A stretch of DNA of 64,000 nt. It comes from JBFMFH01 sp040752275. GTDB lineage: Bacteria; Acidobacteriota; Vicinamibacteria; Vicinamibacterales; JAKQTR01. The notes under the pieces are model-generated. The model was not told the origin of the DNA. It was given only the letters and a program-made list of their open reading frames with translations, and made no database searches. The stretch is taken from NCBI GenBank assembly GCA_040752275.1, contig JBFMFH010000087.1, positions 42,326 to 106,325 of the forward strand, in the 5' to 3' direction. How positions within the stretch are numbered: the stretch's first letter is position 1; each line of letters begins with the position of its first letter. This document shows positions 54,074 to 63,887 of the stretch, piece after piece. The position numbers and the translations under genes were made by a program.

Positions 54074-54661
54074 CTACCTGGTGCCCGCCGCCGGTTCGCC
54101 GAGTGCACGTGCCAGCAGGTCCGCGACGCCAAGGATCTCCGCGCCCTCCTTGAGGTACTCCCGATCGAGCTTCGAGCCCTGCACGCGGACGATGCCCACG
54201 ATGTCCCGCCACTGCCGGTCCGACGTCTCGCCTCCCCGTCGATACCAGCGCAGCTTCTGCAGGAGGATATCTTCAGGTGGGTGTATGAACAGGTAACGTC
54301 CGTCGCCAAGATCGACGGCCAGGCGGCGGGCGAGCTGCCGGGCGTCCAGCGGTGTGCCGCCCGCCACGAACAGGTCGACCTTCAACTGCGTCGCTTGGTG
54401 AATCAGATTCGCACTCGAGCGCATCCGGATGGCCCGACGAAGAGCGTCAGCGTCGATATAGAAGTCGGCCGACAGCGCCGCCACGAGGGCGTCGACGTGG
54501 TGTTCCTCGAGCGCAGCCACGATATCGATGTCGACCGTGGAACGGGGCTCACCAGCAAACGAGCTCGCAAGGGACCCGCCAACGCTGTGCGCGATGCCCA
54601 GCGCGTCGAGATGGTGCGCGACGAGGTGCGCCGTGGCGAGTGGATCGACAGTCGGCGTCAC
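54074..54661 (-). CDS. AbiEii/DUF6036-like nucleotidyltransferase
   Basis: 195 residues with GTG start at 54661. HSVGGSLASSFAGEPRSTVDIDIV is the nucleotidyltransferase core: GGS, then R-x-T-x-D-I-D with the paired catalytic Asp. VDLFVAGGTPLDARQLARRL and HPPEDILLQKLRWYRRGGETSDRQWRDIVGI match the AbiEii/DUF6036 helical part. Such enzymes are toxins of type IV systems (NMP transfer onto tRNA or protein) or stand-alone transferases. It overlaps its small partner by GTGA. Confidence 0.78.
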   Translation of the reverse strand: MTPTVDPLATAHLVAHHLDALGIAHSVGGSLASSFAGEPRSTVDIDIVAALEEHHVDALVAALSADFYIDADALRRAIRMRSSANLIHQATQLKVDLFVAGGTPLDARQLARRLAVDLGDGRYLFIHPPEDILLQKLRWYRRGGETSDRQWRDIVGIVRVQGSKLDREYLKEGAEILGVADLLARALGEPAAGTR

Positions 54662-54921
54662 CGGAGGAGCTCTGCGGCATCGGGGTACGCCACGCTCGCC
54701 AACTCCGGTCCCAGCACGAGGATGGCGACGCGCAGGAACTGTTCGCGGGGCGATGCGTCGGGATGCCGCTGCCTGACCCCGGCGTACGCCATGGCGTAGG
54801 CCGCGCGGGTGAGGCCCGTGACGATGGCGGCCTTCTGGGTGGCCGTCATCGCGCGCCACGATTCGACCTGGCGGCGCTCGATGTCGGGCGACGTGTCGGC
54901 ACTCAGCGGAGCGGGGTCCAC
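54658..54921 (-). CDS. Small partner gene of the nucleotidyltransferase
   Basis: 87 residues; its TGA overlaps the nucleotidyltransferase GTG. AIVTGLTRAAYAMAYAGVRQRHPDASPREQFLRVAILVLGPELASVAYPD is a conserved-looking helical protein. Its position suggests an antitoxin or accessory subunit, but no DNA-binding motif is visible. An internal ATG (MTATQKAAIV) is an alternative start. Confidence 0.65.
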   Translation of the reverse strand: MDPAPLSADTSPDIERRQVESWRAMTATQKAAIVTGLTRAAYAMAYAGVRQRHPDASPREQFLRVAILVLGPELASVAYPDAAELLR

Positions 54922-55007
54922 GGCGGCGATTATAGCAAGGTCCGCACGGGCGAGCCTGGCGGACCAGATTCCCGTGGCCGTGGTGCTGGCGAACGCGGCG
55001 AAACCAG

Positions 55008-55045
55008 AGCCGGTCCCCGGCCCCCGGGTCCCCGATCCCGCTCCG
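55008..55045. repeat. Degenerate GGTCCCC/GGGTCCC heptad tract
   Basis: Pyrimidine-rich 7-bp units lie just downstream of the sorbosone-dehydrogenase-like gene stop, on the minus strand of the GGGACC family. Confidence 0.5.
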
Positions 55046-55047
55046 CG

Positions 55048-56184
55048 TCAGTTCCCCCTGTAGCTGATCCGATAGATCGCCCCCGCGAGATCGTCCGAGA
55101 CGAGCAGCGCGCCGTCAGGCATCACGAGCACATCCACTGGCCGGCCCCAGGCCCGGCGGCCTTGCAGCCAGCCTTCCGCGAACGGCTCGTAGCTGACGAC
55201 CTCGTTGCCCTTCAACGTCACGAGCATCACGCGATAGCCGATGGGCACGCTGCGGTTCCACGAGCCGTGCTCGGCGATGAAGATCTGCTGACGGTACTGC
55301 GAGGGAAACATCGCGCCGGTGTAGAACCGCATGCCCAGCGCCGCGACGTGAGGCCCGAGCTGGCGCGCAGGCGGAACGAACTCGCTGCACGGCCGCTTCT
55401 CGCCGAATTGGGGATCGGCGATCGACCCGCCATGGCAGTAGGGGTACCCGAAGTGCAAGCCTCTGGACGGCGCCCGGTTCAGCTCGTCGGGCGGGACGTC
55501 GTCGCCCATCATGTCGCGCCCGTTGTCGGTGAACCAGAGTTCCTTCGTGACGGGATGCCAGTCGAAGCCGACGGTGTTGCGCACGCCGCTCGCGAAGACG
55601 TCGCGGCCCGTCCCGTCGGGCCTGATGCGCGTGATCGAGGCATACACGGGATCCTGGCTCTCGCAAATGTTGCAGGGCGCCCCGACGGGCACGTAGAGGT
55701 ACCCGTCCGGCCCGAACGCGATGAACTTCCATCCGTGGTGCCGATCACTCGGGTAGTTGCCGGTGACCACAACTGGAGCCGGCACCGCACGCAGTGACGA
55801 CTCAATATGATCGAACCGGATGATCCTGTTCACCTCAGCTACAAACAGCGAACCGCCACGCACCGCAATGCCGTTCGGCATGTTCAGGCCCTTCGCGATC
55901 GTGATGACCTCGTCGGCCTTGTGGTCTTCGTCGGCGTCCAGCACGGCGTAGACGTTGCCCGCGGTCCGCGTGCTCACGAACAGCGTCCCGCCTGGGCCCA
56001 GCGCCAGCGCCCTCGCGTTGGGCACCCTATCCGCGAACACGTCGATCGAGAATCCGGCGGGCAGCCTGATGGTGTCCAGTCGGACGGGCGACGCAGCCGG
56101 CGCCTGCGCGCTCGCACTCACCAGGGTAATCACGGCCGACACGAACAGCGCGGCCAGCACAGAAAAGGGGGCTCGGTTGAGCAT
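55048..56184 (-). CDS. Secreted sorbosone dehydrogenase-like / PQQ-type sugar dehydrogenase beta-propeller
   Basis: 378 residues from ATG 56184 (GGAGA about 5 nt upstream; ATG 56214 would add ten). Signal peptide ends near ASAQAPAA. The six-bladed propeller has LPAGFSIDVFADRVPNARALALGPGGTLFVSTR, HHGWKFIAFGPDGYLYVPVGAPCNICE, GVRNTVGFDWHPVTKELWFTDNGRD, HVAALGMRFYTG and GRPVDVLVMPDGALLVSDD, the L-sorbosone dehydrogenase/soluble glucose dehydrogenase pattern. PQQ binding is typical for the family; the substrate is not clear. Divergent from the peptidase gene at 56.26 kb. Confidence 0.85.
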   Translation of the reverse strand: MLNRAPFSVLAALFVSAVITLVSASAQAPAASPVRLDTIRLPAGFSIDVFADRVPNARALALGPGGTLFVSTRTAGNVYAVLDADEDHKADEVITIAKGLNMPNGIAVRGGSLFVAEVNRIIRFDHIESSLRAVPAPVVVTGNYPSDRHHGWKFIAFGPDGYLYVPVGAPCNICESQDPVYASITRIRPDGTGRDVFASGVRNTVGFDWHPVTKELWFTDNGRDMMGDDVPPDELNRAPSRGLHFGYPYCHGGSIADPQFGEKRPCSEFVPPARQLGPHVAALGMRFYTGAMFPSQYRQQIFIAEHGSWNRSVPIGYRVMLVTLKGNEVVSYEPFAEGWLQGRRAWGRPVDVLVMPDGALLVSDDLAGAIYRISYRGN

Positions 56185-56257
56185 CAGGGTCTCCTGCATC
56201 CCATTCTGCGCCATTTTCGGTCAGAATGGACGGGTAGCCCCGGAGATCGAGGTTCCG

Positions 56258-57961
56258 ATGAACTACTCCAGAATCGCCAGCGTCTGTGCAGCGGCCCTCG
56301 TGGCCGGAGGTGTCATGGTGGGGTGCGGATCCGAACAGCCGCCGGCCGAAACGGCAGAGCCGGCGACCAGCACGAGCGGACTCGACGGGATGATCGCCCG
56401 CTTCGCGCCCGTGGAGATCGGTGCGGACGTCTCGACGTTGCCGCCCAACGAACGCCAGGCGCTGGCCAAGCTCGTACAGGCCGGCCGCGTCATGGATGGC
56501 CTGTTCCTCCGCCAGGTCTGGGCGGGCAACGAAGCGGTGCTCTTCGACCTGCTGGCGGACACCTCTCCGCTCGGCAAGGCCCGGCTGCACTACTTCCTGA
56601 TCAACAAGGGCCCGTGGTCACGCCTGGACCACAACGAAGCTTTCATTCCCGGCGTGCCCGAGAAGCCGGCCGAGGCCAACTACTACCCGGCCGGCACGAC
56701 CAAGGCAGAGGTCGACGCCTGGTTCAACGGCCTGAAGGAGCCCGAACGCACGGCGGCGACGGGGTTCTTCACCACTATTCGCCGCGGGCCCGACGGCGTC
56801 TTCGTCGCGGTCCCCTACGCGGTCGAGTACCAGGGCGAACTGCAGCGTGCAGCGGCGCTGTTGCGAGAGGCAGCCGCGCTCACGAGGAACGAGACGCTCG
56901 AGCGGTTCCTCAGCACGCGCGCCGACGCGTTCCTGTCGAACGACTACTACGAGAGCGACGTGGCGTGGATGGAGCTGGACGCCCCGATCGAGCCGACCAT
57001 CGGCCCCTACGAGGTGTACGAGGACGAATGGTTCAACCACAAGGCCGCCTTCGAGGCCTTCATCACTCTGCGCGATGACCAAGAGTCGGCGAAGCTGGCG
57101 AGGTTCGGCGGCGAGCTGCAACGCATCGAGGACAACCTGCCGATCGACCCGGCGCTCCGCAATCCGAAACTCGGCGGCCTCGCGCCCATCCGCGTCGTCA
57201 ACGTGATTCTGGGGGCGGGCGAGGGGAACTCAGGGGTGCAGACGGCGGCCTTCAACCTGCCGAACGACGAGCGCGTCGTGCGGGAGAAGGGCGCGAAGCG
57301 CGTGATGCTGAAGAACGTGCAGGAGGCCAAGTTCAACAAGGTCCTGGTGCCCATCTCGCAGGTCGTGCTGACGCCGGCCGACCAGGCGAAGGTGTCGTTC
57401 GACGCCTTCTTCACCCACATTCTGATGCACGAATTGATGCACGGGCTGGGCCCCCACGCCATCACGGTCGGTGGCCGGGCCACGACGGTCCGCCAGCAGC
57501 TCAAGGAGACCTACAGCGCCATCGAAGAAGCCAAGGCCGACGTGTCGGGTCTGTTCGCCCTGCAGCACCTCGTGGACAAAGGGGTCATCGACCGATCGAT
57601 GGAACAGACGATGTACACGACGTTCCTTGCGTCGGCCTTCCGCTCGATCCGCTTCGGACTCAACGAGGCGCACGGACGCGGCATCGCGATCCAGCTCAAC
57701 TCCATGCTCGATGCGGGTGCGTTCGTAGCGGCGGCGGACGGCACCTTCTCCGTGAACGCGGCCAAGATGAAGGAAGCCGTCACGGCTCTCACGCGCGAGA
57801 TCATGACGCTGCAGGCCGAGGGCAGCTACGAGAGGGCCAAGGCGATGATCGAGAAGATGGCCGTGGTCAGGCCCGAAATCCAGCGTGCGCTCGACAAGCT
57901 CACGAGCGTGCCGGTGGATATCGAGCCGATCTACGTCACGGCGGCCGAACTGGGCAAATGA
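56258..57961 (+). CDS. M49-like (dipeptidyl peptidase III-type) lipoprotein peptidase
   Basis: 567 residues from ATG 56258; the frame is open further upstream without family match. Signal ends in VMVGCGSEQ, a lipobox-like Cys. MHELMHGLGPHAI gives HExxH and AIEEAKADVSGLFALQHL the second motif, resembling the EExxAD motif of dipeptidyl peptidase III, in which HExxGH is usual; here the zinc motif lacks the extra residue. RKARLHYF-type features upstream (PLGKARLHYFLINKGPWSRLDHNEAF) match the family substrate cleft. It probably removes dipeptides from oligopeptides at the periplasmic face of a membrane. Confidence 0.82.
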   Translation: MNYSRIASVCAAALVAGGVMVGCGSEQPPAETAEPATSTSGLDGMIARFAPVEIGADVSTLPPNERQALAKLVQAGRVMDGLFLRQVWAGNEAVLFDLLADTSPLGKARLHYFLINKGPWSRLDHNEAFIPGVPEKPAEANYYPAGTTKAEVDAWFNGLKEPERTAATGFFTTIRRGPDGVFVAVPYAVEYQGELQRAAALLREAAALTRNETLERFLSTRADAFLSNDYYESDVAWMELDAPIEPTIGPYEVYEDEWFNHKAAFEAFITLRDDQESAKLARFGGELQRIEDNLPIDPALRNPKLGGLAPIRVVNVILGAGEGNSGVQTAAFNLPNDERVVREKGAKRVMLKNVQEAKFNKVLVPISQVVLTPADQAKVSFDAFFTHILMHELMHGLGPHAITVGGRATTVRQQLKETYSAIEEAKADVSGLFALQHLVDKGVIDRSMEQTMYTTFLASAFRSIRFGLNEAHGRGIAIQLNSMLDAGAFVAAADGTFSVNAAKMKEAVTALTREIMTLQAEGSYERAKAMIEKMAVVRPEIQRALDKLTSVPVDIEPIYVTAAELGK

Positions 57962-57966
57962 CCGAT

Positions 57967-58142
57967 CAGAACACAGGAGACAGAAGACAGAAGACAGAAT
58001 GGGAGGCGTGCCGGCTGGACGCCGGCACCGTGCTTCCTCCTCCAATTGCTGGCCCGGGTCTTCAGCCCGGGCGAGGGGATGGTCGCGCGACGAGCGCGAC
58101 GCGTGCCCGTTCTGTCTCCTGTCTTCTGTATTCTGTCTTCTG
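57967..58142. repeat. Inverted pair of GAAGACA heptad tracts between convergent genes
   Basis: GGAGACA/GAAGACA units (57967-58000) and the inverse TTCTGTC/TCCTGTC units (58110-58142) face each other across about 110 nt that hold two more GC-rich inverted repeats (one GCCCGGG-7 nt-CCCGGGC). The whole could fold as one long imperfect cruciform between the stops of the M49-like and FmdB genes. Confidence 0.75.
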
Positions 58143-58155
58143 ACAACCGCCAGCG

Positions 58156-58386
58156 TCAGCTGGCGAACTTGCACGCCCCCGGCCCGCCGGGGTGGCCGCA
58201 CGAACCGCACGGCGACGTGGCGGGGAATGACGGCGACGACGAAGACGAGGCGCCGACGGCAAAGACCGACAGCTGCTTGTCGACCCTCTCGCTGCGGCAG
58301 GTCGGGCAGACGGGCGTCAGCGAGCCGCGCACGAGGAACTCGAACCGGTGCCCGCACTCGGCACAGGCGTATTCGTACAGAGGCAT
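58156..58386 (-). CDS. FmdB-family zinc ribbon protein
   Basis: 76 residues from ATG 58386. MPLYEYACAECGHRFEFLVRGSLTPVCPTCRSERVDKQLSVF is the full zinc ribbon: two CxxC pairs, a typical FmdB regulatory protein N-terminus. The tail carries CGSCGHPGGPGACKFA, a second Cys-rich end common in this family. Role in regulation is inferred from the family name only; 20 nt separate it from the divergent metG start. Confidence 0.9.
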   Translation of the reverse strand: MPLYEYACAECGHRFEFLVRGSLTPVCPTCRSERVDKQLSVFAVGASSSSSPSFPATSPCGSCGHPGGPGACKFAS

Positions 58387-58406
58387 AACCACAGTATAGC
58401 GCGACC

Positions 58407-59924
58407 ATGTCCACCTTCTACATCACGACCGCCATCGACTACGTCAACAGCCGGCCGCACCTCGGGACGGCGTACGAGAAGATCACCGCCGACATCATCG
58501 CGCGCTACAAGCGGCTGGCCGGCGTCCCGACCTGGTTCCTGATGGGCAACGACGAGCACTCGCTCAACGTGTTCCGGCAGGCGAAGGAGCAGGGGCTCGA
58601 CCCGAAGACGTACTGCGATCAGATGGAAGGGGAGTTCCGCGAAGTCTGGACGCGTCTGGACATCTCGTTCGACGACTTCATCCGGACGACCGAGACGCGC
58701 CACCGTGTGGCCGTCACGGCCCTCGTGGACCGTATCCAGGCGGCCGGCGACATCTACGAAGGTCACTACGAGGGCTGGTTCTGCAACTCCTGCGAGGCCT
58801 TCAAGCAGGAGAAGGACCTCGTCGACGGATTGTGCCCGACGCACCGGACGAAGCCCGAGTGGATCAAGGAGAAGAACTACTTCTTCCGGCTGTCGAAGTA
58901 CCAGCAGCCGCTCGCCGACCACTACGCCCGACACCCCGAGTGTTTGGAGCCCGACATCCGCCGCAACGAGATTCTCAACGTGATTCACGGCGGATTGGAG
59001 GACATCTCGATCAGCCGCGCCGGGCAGGCGTGGGGCATCCCACTGCCATTCGATCCGTCGAGCGTTGTATATGTGTGGTTCGACGCCCTCATCAACTACA
59101 TCTCCGCTGTCGGCTACGGGCAGGACGATGCGCTGTTCGCGCGCTGGTGGCCGGCGTCGCTGCACGTCATCGGCAAGGACATCACACGCTTCCACGGCGT
59201 GATCTGGCCGGCCATGCTGATGAGCGCCGGCGTGGCCGTGCCATCACAGGTGTTCGGCCACGGCTTCGTGTATCTCAAGGGCGAGAAGATGAGCAAGTCG
59301 CTGGGCACGATCGTCGACCCGCTCGAGGCGGCCTCGAAGTTCGGGCCCGATCCGCTCCGTCTGTATCTCGTGCGCGAGTTCGCCTACGGGCAGGATGGCG
59401 ACTTCTCGTGGGAGCGCTTCGAGGAACGCTACAACGCCGACCTCGCCAACAACCTCGGCAACCTGGTCAGCCGCATCGCGACGATGGCCGACAAGTACTG
59501 CCAGGGGCGGCTGCCGCAGCCAGGCGCGCCGGCGGGACGCCTGGCCCATATGGCCGAGACGGCGGTTGCCTCCTACCGGGCGGCGATGAACCGCTTCGCG
59601 CTGCAGGACGGGATGGCCGCGGCGTACGGCCTGATCGACGCGGCCAATCTCTACATCACTGAGAGCGAGCCGTGGAAGCTGGCGAGAGACGAGGCCCGCG
59701 CCGCGCGCGTCAGCCAGATCCTGTACGAGGTGGCCGAAGCGCTCCGCATCGCGGCCATCTTGCTGCTGCCGGCAATGCCGTCATCGGCGGCCGAGATCCT
59801 GCGCCGCGTGGGCGCGCCGAAGTCCGGCGCCCAACATCAACTTGGCGATGCAGTGTGGAACGGCGCGGGCGATCGCGTCACGATCAAGGGCGACGCGATG
59901 TGGCCGAGAATTCAGAAGCAATAG
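58407..59924 (+). CDS. metG: Methionyl-tRNA synthetase
   Basis: A 505-residue class I enzyme that charges tRNA-Met. MSTFYITTAIDYVNSRPHLGTAYEKI contains the HIGH variant PHLG, WFCNSCEAF...GLCPTHR the single zinc knuckle, and KMSKSLGT the KMSKS loop. The anticodon-binding helical domain ends the protein; the C-terminal dimerisation domain of E. coli MetG is absent, as in many bacteria. No in-frame ATG precedes it closely. The metG stop is followed at once by a heptad tract. Confidence 0.96.
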   Translation: MSTFYITTAIDYVNSRPHLGTAYEKITADIIARYKRLAGVPTWFLMGNDEHSLNVFRQAKEQGLDPKTYCDQMEGEFREVWTRLDISFDDFIRTTETRHRVAVTALVDRIQAAGDIYEGHYEGWFCNSCEAFKQEKDLVDGLCPTHRTKPEWIKEKNYFFRLSKYQQPLADHYARHPECLEPDIRRNEILNVIHGGLEDISISRAGQAWGIPLPFDPSSVVYVWFDALINYISAVGYGQDDALFARWWPASLHVIGKDITRFHGVIWPAMLMSAGVAVPSQVFGHGFVYLKGEKMSKSLGTIVDPLEAASKFGPDPLRLYLVREFAYGQDGDFSWERFEERYNADLANNLGNLVSRIATMADKYCQGRLPQPGAPAGRLAHMAETAVASYRAAMNRFALQDGMAAAYGLIDAANLYITESEPWKLARDEARAARVSQILYEVAEALRIAAILLLPAMPSSAAEILRRVGAPKSGAQHQLGDAVWNGAGDRVTIKGDAMWPRIQKQ

Positions 59925-59955
59925 ACAGAGGACAGAAGACAGAAGACAGGAGGAA
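59923..59955. repeat. GACAGAA heptad tract after metG
   Basis: Four units of GACAGAR in register begin at the metG stop codon. Same unit family as at 58.0-58.1 kb. Confidence 0.75.
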
Positions 59956-60011
59956 GGCAGGGATCTGGGGCGAGCGGCGAACGGGCCTGCGAACGTGACA
60001 CACGCTCGTCG

Positions 60012-61148
60012 TCAGGCTCGCTTCACGGCTCCAATCCCGGGCCTGTCCGTCAGAGTGACCTTGCCGTCGACCACCGTCGTGCCGTCGAACGGGTCGTTCG
60101 AGATGAGCAGGGCGCCGTCGAGGTCGGCCCAGTCAACCATCGGCGACAGGTGCGAGGCGGCGGAGATGCCGCATGACGTCTCCGTCATGCAGCCGAGCAT
60201 CACCTTCATGCCGAGGCCACGCGCCAGCTGCATCATCTTCTGCGCTTCGCGCATGCCGGTCGACTTCATCAGCTTGATGTTGATTCCTGAGTACACGCCG
60301 TGCGCCTTGCGTACGTCGGCGAGCCGCTGGACGCCTTCGTCTCCCAGCACCGGAATCGGGCTGCGCTCGGTGATCCAGGCGAGGTCGTCGATGCGCTCCT
60401 TCGGCAGCGGTTGCTCGACGTACTCGAATCCCCGTTCCTTCAGCCAGTGCAGCATGTCGAGGGCCTGCTGACGGTCCGTCCAGCCCTGGTTGGCATCGCC
60501 GGTGAGCGGCACCTTCGTGACCGACCTGATGGCCTCGACCATCGGCTTGTCCGTGTCACGCCCGAGCTTGATCTTGAGTACCTTGAACCCGGCAGCTTCC
60601 CGCGTCTTCTCCTTCACCACCTCGGGCGTGTCGATGCCGATGGTGAAGGTCGTGTGGGGGGTCTTGGACTTGTCGTATCCCCAGATGTTGTACCAGGGCT
60701 GCTTCATCAACTTCCCGACCAGATCGTGCAGCGCGATGTCGATGGCCGCCTTGGCGGCTGGGTTGCCCGGCGCGAGTCGGTCGATGTCCCCCAGGATGGT
60801 CTCGAGCTCGAACGGGTTCGCGTACTGGCTGAGGTCCACCTTCGAGAGGAACGCAGCAGCCGTCTCGTGCGACTCGCCCAAATACGGCGGCATTGACGCC
60901 TCGCCGTACCCCACCACCCCGTCGTACGCAATCTCCGCCAGCATGACGGGCGTTGTCGTCCGCGAGCTGGTCGCCAGCGTGAACACATGCCGCAACTGCA
61001 GCGTGTAAGGTCGGAAGGTGAGCGTCATCCTCGGGCTGCCACGCCAAGTGCGGTCGCCTTGGGCCTGAAGCCAGCTCCCGGCCGGAGCGAGCATGGCCGT
61101 GCCGCCCAGAGCCGACCGTTGCAGAAACTCGCGACGTGTACGATTCAT
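60012..61148 (-). CDS. TAT-exported dipeptide epimerase (enolase superfamily)
   Basis: 378 residues. RTRREFLQRSALGGTAML is a canonical twin-arginine signal. FEATURES of the muconate-lactonising/dipeptide-epimerase branch follow: KVLKIKLGRD (K-x-K base), TGDANQGW, YVEQPLP, LGDEGV and INIKLMKSTG (second K-x-K), giving three metal ligands and two general bases. Most relatives epimerise L-Ala-D/L-Glu from peptidoglycan turnover; the export signal agrees with a periplasmic role. Specificity is inferred. Confidence 0.87.
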   Translation of the reverse strand: MNRTRREFLQRSALGGTAMLAPAGSWLQAQGDRTWRGSPRMTLTFRPYTLQLRHVFTLATSSRTTTPVMLAEIAYDGVVGYGEASMPPYLGESHETAAAFLSKVDLSQYANPFELETILGDIDRLAPGNPAAKAAIDIALHDLVGKLMKQPWYNIWGYDKSKTPHTTFTIGIDTPEVVKEKTREAAGFKVLKIKLGRDTDKPMVEAIRSVTKVPLTGDANQGWTDRQQALDMLHWLKERGFEYVEQPLPKERIDDLAWITERSPIPVLGDEGVQRLADVRKAHGVYSGINIKLMKSTGMREAQKMMQLARGLGMKVMLGCMTETSCGISAASHLSPMVDWADLDGALLISNDPFDGTTVVDGKVTLTDRPGIGAVKRA

Positions 61149-61194
61149 CAGTACCTCACACCGACTGCGGCCGCCACGAGCGCGCCGGCGCTCA

Positions 61195-61350
61195 TCAGCG
61201 AGTCAACGCGTAGTAAACCACGTACAGCCAGGAGAACACGCCGTGGAGGATCGCCCACAGGATCGAGTGGTGGGTGCTCCAGGAGATCGTAATGGCCAAC
61301 GCCGTACCGAAGCCGATGCCAGCCGTGGCTGCGTCTCTTCCGTGTGCCAT
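61195..61350 (-). CDS. 51-residue conserved-looking small membrane protein
   Basis: ATG at 61350 has a GGGGAGGG ribosome site 5 nt upstream. The protein AHGRDAATAGIGFGTALA-ITISWSTHHSILWAILHGVFSWLYVVYYALTR is one to two membrane segments with a W-S...S-I-x-W-A-I-x-H-G-x-x-x-W-x-Y-V-x-Y-Y-A pattern that I recognise in short membrane proteins of other phyla. Function unknown. It lies 46 nt downstream of no terminator and upstream of the epimerase on the same strand, possibly co-transcribed. Confidence 0.8.
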   Translation of the reverse strand: MAHGRDAATAGIGFGTALAITISWSTHHSILWAILHGVFSWLYVVYYALTR

Positions 61351-61658
61351 GCGGCCCTCCCCTATCAGCCCTCAGTATACCTACCGAGGCCATGCCTCAG
61401 ACCGCCGAGCACGTGCAGGGGCCTCCGCCTCGCTCGAGCACGGTGTTGGCTTGCCTCGCCCTCCGGCGGGGCGAAGACGTCAAGCTCTTGCCCCCTGGGG
61501 GCAGAGGTTGCCGAATGCCGTCACAGTCGACGAAGATGACGAGTCGGTCCAAGCAGGCCAGGCAAGACCGAGCCGGGAGGCTGGCGCACCGGGGAAGCTG
61601 CTTCGGCAAGACGTGATAGTACTCGTTCGGACGGGTGCACGAGCACCGGGAGACACTC
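61351..61658. other. Intergenic region with a dispersed repeat copy
   Basis: 27 nt at 61385-61411 are identical to 63879-63905 at the right end of the window. The rest contains GC-rich inverted repeats (61465-61485, 61490-61505) and a weakly thiolase-directed leader; no gene is supported. Confidence 0.55.
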
Positions 61659-62864
<1,206 letters not shown>

Positions 62865-62903
62865 GGCACGCGCTCGATCACCATCGCGGGGACCCCCGTT
62901 CTC

Positions 62904-63887
62904 TTACGCTCGGCGAATCGCCCGCCTTGCGGTGGCGAAGAGCTCCTCAGGCGTGAACGGCTTGGCCATATAGTCGCTGGCGCCGCGTTGGATGGCTTCG
63001 ACGGCCGTGTCGATCGAAGCATAGCCCGTCACCATGACGACGGGCAGCGCCGGGCGCTGCTTGCGGATGGTGGGCAGCAGTTCGAGGCCATTCGCGTCGG
63101 GCATCTTGAGGTCGAGCAGCACCAGATCATACATGTCATTGAGGATTCGCGTCAGCGCCTCGCGGCCCGAGAAGGCCTCTTCGACACGGAATCCCCGGCG
63201 GCTCAGCGTCCGGCGCATGCTGTTCGCGACAACCGGCTCATCGTCGACCACCAGCACCCTGCGTCCCATGGCCTTCCTGGCGTCCCACCGGCTGGCGACC
63301 GGGATGTCGCCGCGGCCGAGGGCGTCGGCGTATGCCGGCGACGTGACGGCCGCGACTTCCACCCAGCTGAACGGCATGTCGACGTCGATCTGATCCTGCA
63401 CGTGACCCAGAGCCGCGGACGCCACCCGCTTGCGCCGTTCGGCGGCGCTGAGCGGGCATTCGGCCTGCTGGCACACGCCCCTGGTCTTGACCCGCTTGCA
63501 CGCGCGTTGACCGAGCGCACAGAAGTCGATGGCCGGAATGTCCGACCTCGTGAGCTGCTCGACGAACCGGGGCGATGTCGCGGCAGCGACTTCATCGGCG
63601 TCGAACGGCATGTCGACATCGATCACCTCACCCTTCGACGCGCGCTTCGGCGCAAGCCGCACCTGCGTTCTGGCGGCGGGCTTGGCCGCCGCCGGCTTCA
63701 TCGCCAGCGCGACGTGCTCGAGGGCGGCGTCGAGTTCGTCGGGCGTGAACGGCTTCGGCAAGTAGCCCGCCGCGCCGGCCCGTGTCGCCTCGATCGCCGA
63801 GGCGATCGACGCGTACCCGGTCATGATCATCACGGGCACCGACGGCCACCGATCGCGCACGATCCGCAACAGATCTAACGAGGCCAT
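62904..63887 (-). pseudogene. Two-receiver response regulator, first receiver truncated
   Basis: The readable part (327 residues) begins MASLDLLRIVRDRWPSVPVMIMTGYASIASA, which is the second half of a receiver domain; its phosphoacceptor Asp and N-terminus are missing where the palindromic repeat begins. A linker holds two copies of a D-V-D-M-P-F-x-x-x-E-V-A-A-x-T-S-P...R-x-D-I-P block (about 78-105 and 155-185) with a Cys-rich piece (CALGQRACKRV...CQQAECPL) between. A complete receiver follows: VLVVDDEPVVANSM, DLVLLDLKMPDANGLELL (phospho-Asp), MVTGYAS and YMAKPFTPEEL. No output domain is present. Transcription from ATG 63887 could still make a single-receiver protein. Confidence 0.7.

Noticed and set aside
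53815..54309. 164-codon minus-strand frame
   Set aside because: Mostly overlaps the nucleotidyltransferase in another frame and is Arg/Ser-rich, typical of a GC shadow.
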